A DNA stretch of 64,000 nucleotides from Hericium rajendrae (lineage: Eukaryota; Basidiomycota; Agaricomycetes; Russulales; Hericiaceae). The translations under genes and the position numbers were made by a program. This document shows positions 33,901 through 44,105 of the stretch, in pieces (position 1 is the first letter of the stretch; each line of letters opens with the position of its first letter). Below the pieces are notes generated by a model. The model did not search any database and had not been told where the DNA came from. It worked only from the letters and a program-made list of their open reading frames with translations. The DNA lies in assembly GCA_033439255.1 (NCBI GenBank), contig CM065878.1:3906001-3970000 (forward strand), given 5' to 3'.

Positions 33901-35707
33901 GGATCGATGCCACCGAAGAGGCCGTCACCCTAGTTCGATGTATCATAAGACTTGTAATACGATTGATGACAGAGCCTCAGATCACGGACAAGTGGGTGTG
34001 TTCCTCTTTGACAACAGTTTGGGTCAACTTCGGTGTTTCTAGGACCCCTCTTGTCGATAGCTTGATCGAGCATTTCGCGACAGGTAAGGGTTATCGAGAT
34101 GTCTCCCAGGTTATCGCTCACATCGCTCATAGCTAAAGCCTTGGTCAGCAAGGCATGCTCCGAGAAGAAGGCGGCTGTGATACTGAAGGACGTGTCCTGG
34201 CTGTGGCGCACTGCCTACAACTGCGCAATTCAAGGTTGTTCGGATTGGAACGATGCAGAGAACAAGACTCCTCTTCTGTTCAGCATTGTAACGGAGGTAT
34301 GTAACAGTGCTGTGTCCTTGGGGAATTCACCTTCATTTCGATCTCGATGGGATTAGCTCCTGGAGTTATACTTTGAAGCTCAGGCGCCGTTCAATGAAGC
34401 AAGCGAAGATATCCACCTGTGTATCGTGTTCGCCTCCTTCGCCGCAATTTCGGGTAGAGGTGGGTGTCGTAACTGCCCTTTCTACTGCCTGTGACTTTAC
34501 TTACTGAGTGTGAACGTTCAGTGTTTGCTATGCGCAAAGCCCTTCCAGATATAGATTTGGAACAGGTCCGGCACGTTCATGTCTTCTTTTTTCTCCGCCT
34601 CGTTGACTCTTGGTCCAGCTGCACTCATTAGACCAAGCGGTCCAGGCCTGCGAAGCAAGAATCCACGGCGTTCTGGACAATGCTCTGTTCCAGGATGCCA
34701 ATCGCTCACATGTCCTTGACTGCCTTACCGCCCTGCATGTATTTAGATCGGAACTCGTGTGTCGCATGAAAGATTGGGCGCAATTGCCACCGATTATCGA
34801 GGTACGAGGGCTTGTCCCATTAATCCTATCCGGGTCAAGGGAAGCTAACAACACACAACTGTTTGTTATTATCTTTCGCAGCGAGTGGTCCGGGCCGATT
34901 CCTCGAGTGTGGATGCCTTAGAGGCAATAACGGACCTCCTGGTGCGTAGTCACACGCGGAGTAAGTGCGGCTCACCTAGACAAATTCTGCAGTGGGCTGA
35001 AACGGCTTGTCCGGTTGATGGTGCGTGTTCCCTGCATGGAGTGTGACTAGAGAAGCCCACTCTAACTCCTCGTCTCAGTGCTATTTATGGGGTTGGAGGT
35101 ATATCTTCAGCGTGGGGCCCTTCCTTCATATTCCTTTGCTCAAGCGTCTCCCGGATTGACAGGCGATTGTACATGCAAGCCTCGACCGAAGCTCCCTGTC
35201 CGTGTCGAAGTTCTCCCGGTGGTTGAGGGCCCTGTGCACTGTCCTGTTATCGCGAAACACCGCTCCGGATCGCATTAAGGCCATTGGGTATGTCGAGCAG
35301 GCTATCTCGGTGCTGGATGACCACGATGGTGACGCTCATGAAGACGATGGGGTATGTTCTCCTTCTGCTGCTTCGAGACCTGCTGACAGCGCTCCGATGT
35401 GCAAGACGTACCCCATGGAAGAACGGTACTGGCTTCTGGCTACATCGTACAATACAGGCATTGAATGCCTCCAGTTGGTGGCCTGGTTCTCCTCCGGTGA
35501 TTACATTCTGATTTGTACGCAGCATGTCCCTTCTGGACGAAGCGAAGCGCTGGTTCGAGGCCAGCACGACCATCTGCCGACACATACCCGACGGCGAGAA
35601 TAGAGCACAGAAAGTATGTCCTCGTCCAGCTATTCTGTGACACTTCCTTCACACCGCGTCAGATCGCAGAAACGTATACTCATCTTCTCAACCGCTACTC
35701 CTCGTGA
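30906..35707 (+). CDS. SPO22/ZIP4-like meiotic TPR protein
   Basis: This is a long gene cut by many short introns. It starts MSSKKRKAPSSDYQRTYES and ends SETYTHLLNRYSS-like at 35707. The first intron is 30970-31021. Family-like blocks appear in order: RLAGFRLIEAG (about 31415), GRFDVAASVLGSAAK (about 31700), RMEAAWKEGNDSLAHYML (about 31905-32030), LALLPARDRELLAAKLLDIG (about 32120-32250), VKWMQKAFALAEQLDDVA (about 32320), LARAYISSSAQD (about 32520), AENQELRWGMVAVLKRREAG (about 32690) and DILRHCLQQSLERAG (about 33060). These helical repeats fit SPO22/ZIP4, a scaffold of the synapsis-initiation complex that promotes crossovers in meiosis. Not every intron phase could be resolved (for example near 31205-31260), so small indels or unusual splice sites may be present. 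Expression would be expected in basidia. Confidence 0.7.
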
Positions 35708-35944
35708 CTGTTCTCCGCTTCCTTCTGTGCGCGACTGGTTCCGCTTTCTGCTCTCGTTCTGGCTACTGGGGTCTCTTGTCTCGTGTCTTGGACAATTGAA
35801 CTGTGCTATCTTGTCTCGGAAACTTCAACGTCGGGTGGTGCTGATATGCTGTTCTTTCACTTCATGTAACTTATCTAGCTATGTATCGCACGTCTTACCC
35901 TCGCTCTAATGAATATCAACCGATGAGAATCAATTGCATTAAAT

Positions 35945-37980
35945 TTATGCAAAATCCTTGAGATGATACAACAGCACACGACCACGGTTATTACCGACTG
36001 CAACGAACTCGCCCCCGGCCGAAAAATCAACACTGGTAACATGGCCAAGCGGCGTGCTGGACGTCGGCCAGTTTGAAAAGGCCGTTAGGGATGGTAGATG
36101 GATCTGAAATTCAAGATTATTAGGACGGCTTGAAAATATCATGAGCGAAATAGCAAAGCATACCAGACGCATCTGGTCTTTCTTGACGTTGCTAGCAATG
36201 GCCAGTAATTGTGAATCCCGGTTGAAGCGGGCGGTGGAGATGGACGTGGTCAGATTGCCGATGGCTTTCAGCGGTTTCGGCCGCTCGATGGCAGACATCG
36301 ACGCAGCGTCGGAGCCATAGACATTGACGATCCCTGACTTCGATCTGGGGCGACACATAAACACGATGCGCGATTCCACACAACGACGATTGACTTACCC
36401 AACAGCGAGATAATTGCCTCCCGGATCGCCAGAGAGCACGCGGCTGCCGAAGCCCCCCTCATCCTTCCACCGCCGCACACACCTGCGCTCACCCACGTCC
36501 CATACATACACCTCCGCGTCCTCGCCGAGCGCCATCAGCTCGCGCCCGCCGCGCCCGTGCGCCCACCACAGCGACTTGACCGCCGCATTCGCTTTCACGC
36601 TGCCGACGACCTGCCCCGCGCCGGACTGCCAGTCCACGAGGTGCACGTACCCGCGGCGCCCCGCCACGGCGAGCACCTCGCCCGTCGCATTGAAGGCGCT
36701 GACCTCCATGCTCAGGTCCTCTGTGCCCTTGTTGGAATTGAATGTCGTGCCCCACAGCCCGCGCGGCGAGCGCACGGTCGCGCCGGACTGCAGGTCGTAG
36801 GTGTAGTAGAAGGGCCGTTGGCCGGTGAGCAGGATAGAGGAGCCTGAGGGGTGGAATTGCGCTGAGGTTACGGGAAGCGAGGGAATATGTAGCGTTTGAA
36901 GATGCGGATTTGTGTGACCGTCGATCTGAGTTCAATGATTCAAAGCTTGAGCATGAACATTGGTAGAGATGAGACTCACGTTGAAAAGACGGATCCGTCG
37001 GTCGGCTCCAGCAGTCAACAGAACCGGGACCTGTGGCGACGGGTGGAATTGCACGACCTTGATCTCGCCCTCCGCCTTCGCCGTCTGGTTCGCGTCCCGC
37101 AGCCTCTCAATCGCTAACACGCCCGGCTCCAGCTTGCGCCGCCTGCCCTTCCCGAGCACGCCGCCTACGGAGCTCACGAGGCCCTCCACATCCATCTCGC
37201 CCTCGCCCTCCTCCGCATCCGACGCGCTCGCCCGCCGCCGCTTGCTGGCCTTCTTCCGCGCATTGACGGCCCATTCTGGCGTTGGGTGCAGCTTCTCGTA
37301 CTGCCGCCGTAGCCGTCGCTCGAACTCGCGTCCGCCGACCGCGTCTTCGGTGGGCGCGTCGCGCAGCTTGCGGAGGCGGTTGGAGGATGTGAGGGATACC
37401 TCGAGCGAGGCATCATCGGGATCGACCCATGCGGGTGCCTTGCGGCTTTTGGGCTGCGTTTTTGGCTGGTCTTTGGCTGGAGTCTCGTCCTCATCGGACT
37501 CGGAGACGGACTCCTCGCGCTGCGCGGCGCGATCATTTTGCTCCTCCTCCCTTTCGCTTTCGTCTGATCCTTTCGCACTGCGTTCATCGTCTTCTAAGGT
37601 GTCAATATCGATGTCAAGCTCGGGGATACCTTTCGGCATCGTAGGAGCACCATCGTCTACAAAGAAAAGCTTTTGCATCCTCTAAGTAAACACGCATCCT
37701 CCCACACAACGATAACACTCACATCCTGGTCCGCAAGGCCCTCAAACTCCTTCCCAGCATCCATTGCACCTTCATCTTCATCCTCCCCCACAATGACATG
37801 CTCTTTTCCCTTGCCCTTAGCAGAGGGCACGAACGCCGTCCCAAACAACATGCTCTCAAGCCTGCGCTCCTCGTCATCCTTGCTCGCATCGTCCGTCAGC
37901 GAGACCTGGACCCCCAGCGGGACAGGCACATCTCGCCCCGCCTTGTCGACGCGCTGTCGTTTGCGCGCGTGTTTTGGCAT
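35945..37980 (-). CDS. UTP18: U3 snoRNP component UTP18 (WD40)
   Basis: The model is complement(join(35945..36103,36164..36344,36399..36925,36980..37681,37723..37980)), 1827 nt, 608 residues, intact. The N-terminal third is acidic and basic low complexity (MPKHARKRQRVDKAG, ESMLFG, QKLFFVDD), then PAWVDPDD and RRLRRQYEKLHPTPEWA, both characteristic of Utp18. The C-terminal half is a WD40 propeller: IKVVQFHPSPQVPVLLTAG, RIRLFN, SAQFHPSGSSILLTGQRPF, LMALGEDAEVYVWDV, SKSGIVNVYG, HVTSVDFSAGGEFVAVGN. It is a small-subunit processome protein of the UTPB complex that recruits the Mtr4 exosome helicase in yeast through an AIM motif; I did not verify an AIM here. The first exon acceptor at 37682 gives R-M-Q, so the internal Met is not the start. 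Confidence 0.93.
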
Positions 37981-39807
37981 AGTTACACCCGCGCAGGAGG
38001 TGCTGAAAAACAAGATGGGCGTGTGGATGAAAATCGAAATCGAAAACTGCCGTTTCGGGACGTGCGGGGGCAAGCCGGATAATGGAATTACATAATTGAT
38101 AAGTGTTAAGTTACCTCCGTGAATTCGATGCATTCCTGGTTAGGTTCTCATCGACATCAGCTTCCATCAGATCCAAGGTGAGCTGGACACACAGCGACAC
38201 GAGGCAGACTGAAACATCCCCATGCAGCATATATGTCAGACTGTACAGGAGGGAACTCTGGTTGGCCATCGCTTGTCATCGCATGGTGATTCTGTTCGTG
38301 CGGATTTGTTGATCGCCAATCTTTTCGGCAAAGTAGGCGGCAAGATGGGCCCCGAGTCCGAAGAGCTTCGCGGTTCGCGTGCCTTCTCCAGATCTCATGC
38401 GATACCATGGGTTCCTTGTTGCTCACAGCACGGCTAGCGTTTAGTATGCGAGGACGCCGCATCACATATCATATCGCAAGTCTGTCAGGGCTCGCTGTTT
38501 TTCCAAGCCCGAACAAGTCTCAACGCTACCTTGATGTGTCCATCACACAAGATGGGCATGCACATCTTCATTGTCGCACACATAGAGTATCTGATCCAAT
38601 CGTCTATCGTAGTATCGTGACAGCATGGCAGTTTGCCGGTCTGGTCGGCGTAATCAGCATACGCGGAGGCCTTATCCCATCATCAGTCCGGTCTTTACGT
38701 GACGCTCGATACGCAAAGACAGGCAAAGACACCGAGCTTTGTGAGCACTTGGCCAGCGATGAATGGCTGCGTTGTGTCTCACTTCGCTGCATGGAGTTGT
38801 CCCTGTGCGCCTAGTTCGCAACAACGCTGCCGTTATTGATGGCATGCATCGGGGTACTTTCATGGCGGAGTCGTGCAGTGAATACTTTGATGCGACACCA
38901 ATGTGCATGCGCCGATGTGCTGACGTGTGAACTGCAGGTTGACGGATGGTCGCTGTGTAGCTAGCAGTTTTTCCTAGACTTTTACGCCAGTTCTTAGCCT
39001 AGCGAGAGGTTACTGGCGACGCTTTGCTAAAGACTCAGGCGGCCGTGCCGGCTGTCATAAAATGATCTTCTTTGATCGCTCCTGAGACGTCTGCTGATGG
39101 TCGGAAGCCGCTGGTGAGTCTGCCGTCGACGTTGGAGGTACTTGGTCTATGAAGAGGCGCAGCTGGCTCGCGTTTTTAAAAAGAATACAGCTGTGGACTG
39201 GGCGTCCTTTGGGATCATGCCGTCGGCGTTGGAGATACTTGGTCTATGAAGAGGCCCAGCTGGCTCGCGTTTTTAAAAAGAATACAGCTGTGGACTGGGC
39301 GTCCTTTGGGATCGCGTCAGCGAATTCACTGGCAAAGAAGGGTTTTAGCGAGTAAGTATGTGCCTGATAACTGGGCGATTGTCAAACGAATAGAGCTCTG
39401 GACTCTTTTTCGGCTAGAAGCGGACAAACAGGTCGGATGGGACTGGCATCCGAGTGCAAAGAGTTGTTTTCAATTCGAACCTCCTTGTTTCCTGCTCCCA
39501 CTACCGCTCCTTTACTTTTCTGTCGCTCATTCTCATTTCTCCCCTTTCCTGTCTCTTATATCTCTAGGATTCCGGAATCGAACACCTATTCTGATTCCCA
39601 TTGGTAAGAACTTTGATGATATCACCATATCATTTTCCTCCGAAGCCAATCATGCGGGCTTGAGGGCGAGCGCGAAACACTGACGCTCGTACTGCCCACA
39701 GACGGGCCGGCTTATACTTTCCCTTTCGCTCCACTACGCCCTTTTCCTCAAGCCACCAGCGTCGCCTGCGTGATCTCTGCCTCTTCTCCGGCCGTGCCAT
39801 CGTATCA
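37981..39807. other. Intergenic, 1.8 kb, with 97-bp tandem repeat
   Basis: No supportable gene. A plus-strand frame at 38407-38814 (135 codons) has no recognisable domain and I do not call it. The 97-bp duplication at 39121-39314 lies here. The final 300 bp before the G-alpha start include CT-rich DNA (39480-39560) as expected for its promoter. Confidence 0.5.
39121..39314. repeat. 97-bp tandem duplication, about 4 mismatches
   Basis: Units 39121-39217 and 39218-39314 differ at roughly four positions. The translated unit includes VYEEAQLARVFKKNTAVDWA, which looks like the remnant of a coding exon, but no wider gene is seen. The period equals that of the 5705-5898 duplication, although the sequences are unrelated. 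Confidence 0.93.
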
Positions 39808-41542
39808 ATGGGTCTCTGTCTCTCGTCAGGAGGTGTTGATGTGTCCGAGGATGACAAGAAGCGGAATCGAGAGGCGGAAAAGGTTCTCAAGGATGTGCGT
39901 GCTCTTCTTTAGCTATTTACGCGCGCGGCGGGCGCATATATGCGTCTTTCCGCGCGCCTTCTCGTAGGTGTATGCTATCGTGTGAACTGACCGTGTGCCA
40001 CAGGCGAGAGTGAAGATGGCCTCTCAGGTCAAGGTATGTGTTCTCAGACTGTGTTGATGCGTGGTACTGAGGTCATCATATCAGGTCTTGCTCTTGGGTT
40101 CAGGAGATTCTGGGAAGTCGACCATCCTGAAGGTAACACTTGATGCTCACACGGCCTCCTGATCATCGATTGACCGCCGTGCTCTAGCAAATGCGCCTGA
40201 TTCATAAGGTCCCGTTCTCGGCGCAGGAAGTCGAGCAGTATCGACAATTGGTCTTCAATAATCTTACGCACGGTATGAAGTACCTAATCGACTCGATGGA
40301 GGACATGGAGCTGGAAGTCACCCCGGAGAACGCTGAATACGTTGATTTGATTGACAATGCCAGCGACATCCGCGATAACGAGCCCTTCCCATCCAGCTAC
40401 TTCGAGCCTCTCCGTGCGCTGTGGACAGATTCCGCCGTACAGAAGGCATGGGAGCGAGGTAATGAGGCTGCTCTCCCGGAAAAGTACGCCACATTTAGCC
40501 AAATAGTTTCTGTGACATGCCGTCTGATCTTTGATGATAGCATGGCATACTTCTTCGGTGATTTGGAGCGACTGTTTGATCCCGACTACGTCCCGACAGA
40601 GCAAGACATCGTTCGCTGCCGAGCTCGAACCATCGGTATCACTGAGACTGTATTCCAGCTCAAGGACCATGAAATGCTCATGGTTGACGTTGGTGGGCAG
40701 AAGAGCGAGCGTAGGAAGTGGATCCATTGTTTTCAGGACGTAACAAGTATCCTGTTCTTGGTCAGTCTGAGTGGCTACGACCAATGCCTTGTCGAGGACA
40801 AGGACGCAGTGAGTGATTCTACCTTGTCGATGAGATATTTTGTTGATGCTCGGCTAGAATCAAATGCAAGATGCTATGACAATATGGGACTCGATATGTC
40901 ATTCACAGTGGTTCAAAGCGACCTCCATCGTATGTATTCTAACAGACTCTGGTACTGCGATGACTGACCATGCTGCAGATCCTATTCCTCAATAAGAACG
41001 ATCTGTTTGAACAGAAAATTGAGCATTCAGATATCAGGAACTTCTTCCCCGTGAGTGATTGATGTTTCCCCTTGATGTTCATCATTCGCTTAAACACCGT
41101 GGCATCCGCAGGACTTTGATGGCCCATCCAACGATGCACGAGAGGGTCGTGAGTATTTCAAGAAGCGATTCGCGCGGTTAGCACAGAAGGCAGGACGCTC
41201 AAAGGAGCGTGAAATTTACATTCAGTGCGTGTGCCTTGTATTTTGTATGGCCCCGAGAGCCACCTGTTGACCTTTCCGGGAAGCACAACAACCGCGACGG
41301 ATACGGCCCTACTGCGGGTAGTAATGGCAGCTGTCGAAGGCAAGTAATTTAGTACATTCATTTCTATGGACTTAGCTGACCTTCTGTCCGTAGAGTGAGT
41401 CTTTCATTTTCTATCCTTCTCCCGGTCCGATTTTCATCATCTCCTCATGGCGTTGCTCAATCTCTGTCATCATTCCGTGTGTTCTCTCCATCGTTTCAGC
41501 ATCGTGCTTCGACACAACCTTGAGGTGGCCGCGCTGATCTGA
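39808..41542 (+). CDS. Heterotrimeric G-protein alpha subunit
   Basis: The model is join(39808..39894,40004..40033,40085..40132,40188..40808,40858..40929,40979..41050,41112..41224,41284..41339,41394..41394,41500..41542), 381 codons with stop. It is a membrane-anchored GTPase that relays pheromone or nutrient receptor signals. MGLCLSS gives N-myristoyl Gly2 and palmitoyl Cys4. G1 is GSGDSGKST (residues 44-52; Asp replaces the usual Glu). The switch I RARTIGITET has catalytic Arg about 200, switch II DVGGQKSERRKW has Gln about 226, NKND is at about 291-294, and TTATDTALL is the TCAT-type loop. An extra SQIVSVTCRLIF stretch (about 159-170) interrupts KYATF...DSMAYFFGDLE and may be retained or variant sequence. 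The end is NLEVAALI, without the Cys used by pertussis toxin in Gi-type subunits. The 3' splicing is unusual (see micro-exon). Confidence 0.9.
41394..41394 (+). other. Probable one-nucleotide exon in the G-alpha gene
   Basis: The base A at 41394 sits between tgtccgtag and gtgagt. With the GC donor at 41340 (G|gcaagt) and the acceptor at 41499, it completes GAC (Asp), giving AVEDIVLRHNL, which aligns residue for residue with the canonical AV.D..L..NL end of G-alpha. The rival model uses a gtaatt donor at 41344 and gives AVEGNIVLRHNL, one residue longer and without the conserved Asp. Confidence 0.5.
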
Positions 41543-44105
41543 CCATTTTTTCTTCATCTTTCTGTCATGCTTGTCATTATCCATACACTCCCATCTTTCG
41601 TATCTTGAAACATCTCCTTAATGGCGCCGTCGCGACTTCTCAATTCACGACGACGCGGCTGTCATCCGCCGCGATACCCTCAACGGTGTTCCTATGATCG
41701 CTATCCTGGACCTGGTTCCGTTCTTTTTGTTTTTATATTATCACCTGTGTTTCGCGCATCATTCTGATCAACGTCGATATATGTTTTTATGCGTGCGTTC
41801 AATCAACGTGCTGAACTCCACCGTGGCGTTCGCTCTCGACCCTAACACACCCTGTGTTCTCAAATGGCTTGCGCTGGGCAGTTCCATAATCAGCAAGAAC
41901 GTGAGTCTATTTGGTCTAGTTCCTATTCTCCGGTGCCTTCCCCCATCTTCTCCGAACTTCTCTGGAAGCTCGTTGTTCTATTCCTCGCTCTTCTTCCCCC
42001 TTTCACACGCCATCTGTTGCAGTCGATTGAGCTGATATCGATCCTCTTTAGATTCGAGAGATCATGCTTTGAGCCTCCGGGCCATCAAGCACCGTCCGAA
42101 ACTCCAGGACGCGCTTCCTTCCTCGGGGATGCGGGCATAAGAAACGGCTTTGACGCACTCTATTCACGCCCGACGCTATTTTTACGATCTCGGGCCGTCC
42201 TTCACTCAACTCCGACTTACCTACCTATTCTTTCATGCTCGTCGCGAGACGACGCATTGCTCTCACGACTCATACCCGGCTCCCCTTTTATATATATGTA
42301 CCATACACTTCTCCTCACGCGCATCGGCATTCTTCTCGCTTTCACCTTTTTCTGTCCGCACACAGATTGTTGTTTTCGGGGAATTGTTGTTTCTTTAGCT
42401 TTTGCTCGGCTCGGAACTGTACTGTGGAATGGACGGAAACAAATGTTAGTCGTCGGTCATGCAATATACCAGCTGCACATAGATCAGCGCACCATCAGAA
42501 ACATCAGTATCAGTGCTGACCCGCAAGCCCGAGGTGAGATGGCCCTGCAGGGCGTACAAGTGCGGGGAAAGCGGACTCGGAGTGGATAGGAAGCATTGTG
42601 CTTTATACGATAGCAACTCGTGAGATCGCGCCCACGCTCACGCTGTCTGTCGCAGGCCATCGACTCCGACCCCAACTGACGTTGACACGCAGACGACATG
42701 GGGACAAAAGCGGTCGTTGCGCTGTTCCTGAAATAAACCGGCGTGAGCACGCGCCAGGGAATGGGGAAGCAGGGCCACAAGGTTCAAGGCTGGGTGGGAG
42801 CGCACCTATTATAGCGTGTGGGCGCCAGCGCCCAGCGCGGCGCAGGGTCCGACGCTATTGGGCCTGCAGATGCTGCATCTATCGAGCGCGGAGGCCCAAG
42901 GCGTCAGCTGGGCGCGCGGCAGTGTGAGGTGTTCATCATCGCGGTGCGCCCATAGGGCCAGGATCCTCGAGCCAATCCTCGAGTGGCAGCATGCTCGCCC
43001 GCGCTGGGACGGATCTAGCAGCCGCTGACGCTGATCGTCGCGCGCCCGTGCGCAGGGGCTGGCGTCACGCCCGGGCATGGATCCTTCGGGGACACGGACA
43101 TGGTGGTGGAGGTCAAGGTCAAGGTCAAGGTCAAGACACGGGCGAGCACGTTGAGTAAAGTTTGAACATGCTCGCTTCCTGCGTCACGCACCTGTCCGAC
43201 TATGGACGGAGCCGACGCTTCGCATGCCATTCTATTCCGTACGTGGCCGCGGGGGCCCGTAAATTTTCACTGGCTTCGCCGCGTCGCCACGCCCGGCGCC
43301 CTGCTACGCGATAGGCGTAGGGCAACTCTATTTACTCGATCGCTGGGCCTGGCAACTCGCACTGGCGAGGCGGCCATTCGTGAGCGTATATGGAAAGGTC
43401 AAAATGAAGGCTTTATTTGTGCCTGTGGGACGGTCAGCGGACGGATGTTGCAGGTGCTTTGGCGGCGGGAATCCGCTAGTTTAGCGCATCGGTGGAAGGC
43501 GGAGAGGCCGAATGACCATCGACGCTACACGCGGCATCTGCATCGATATCGACCATACTTGCCAAGCTGTTCCATCTGTGATACAGATGTCAGGCAGCAG
43601 GACATATGATTCTGCTCCATGCCCGTGCGTGTGCCATGAAGAGAGCTCCGTTAAGATTTCGGGAGACCGTCCAGGAGAAATGTAGAGATTTCAATCGCTC
43701 CATCGTTTGACGTTCGTTCTCCACAAGCGACCGCAACTGCTTGGACAATTGATATGGCGTCCCATAACCCGGATCATGGCCCGATGTCGCCTGCCGTATT
43801 TCCAGGCAAACGCCGCAAGTACGCTCAGCTCGCCGCTTCCATCGGAATGTCTGTGTTGTCAGAAACCAAACACCACAGCTGGAGCATTCGGCCTGCCCAA
43901 TGCAACTGTAACCCTGCAGTCCAAAAGCAATAAAGTCAACTCGTAATATAGATTCTATGCGGAGATGTGCAAGGTAGGTATGATGTATGATACATAATTT
44001 GCGCGCGTGTTGCGTTACCGTTTTCAGGCCGAGCCAGTCCCAGTGCAGAATCAGTCAGTGAGAGTGAGCTTGCGTTTATATCAACCCGAGGAATCAGTCG
44101 GACGG
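41543..44105. other. Gene-poor region, 2.6 kb
   Basis: Only short frames without domains. It includes the G-alpha 3' UTR, a CT-rich section (41900-42400) and a hexanucleotide repeat at 43111-43135. No RNA gene recognised. Confidence 0.5.
43111..43135. repeat. Hexanucleotide repeat (GGTCAA)x4
   Basis: Four exact copies of ggtcaa followed by g. Confidence 0.95.

Noticed and set aside
38407-38814. 135-codon plus-strand frame between UTP18 and G-alpha
   Set aside because: No homology that I recognise and atypical codon use compared with neighbouring genes.
41694-42589. Frames downstream of G-alpha as a possible extra gene
   Set aside because: CT-rich sequence gives Ser/Leu/Phe-rich frames in all phases; no domain or clear splice structure.
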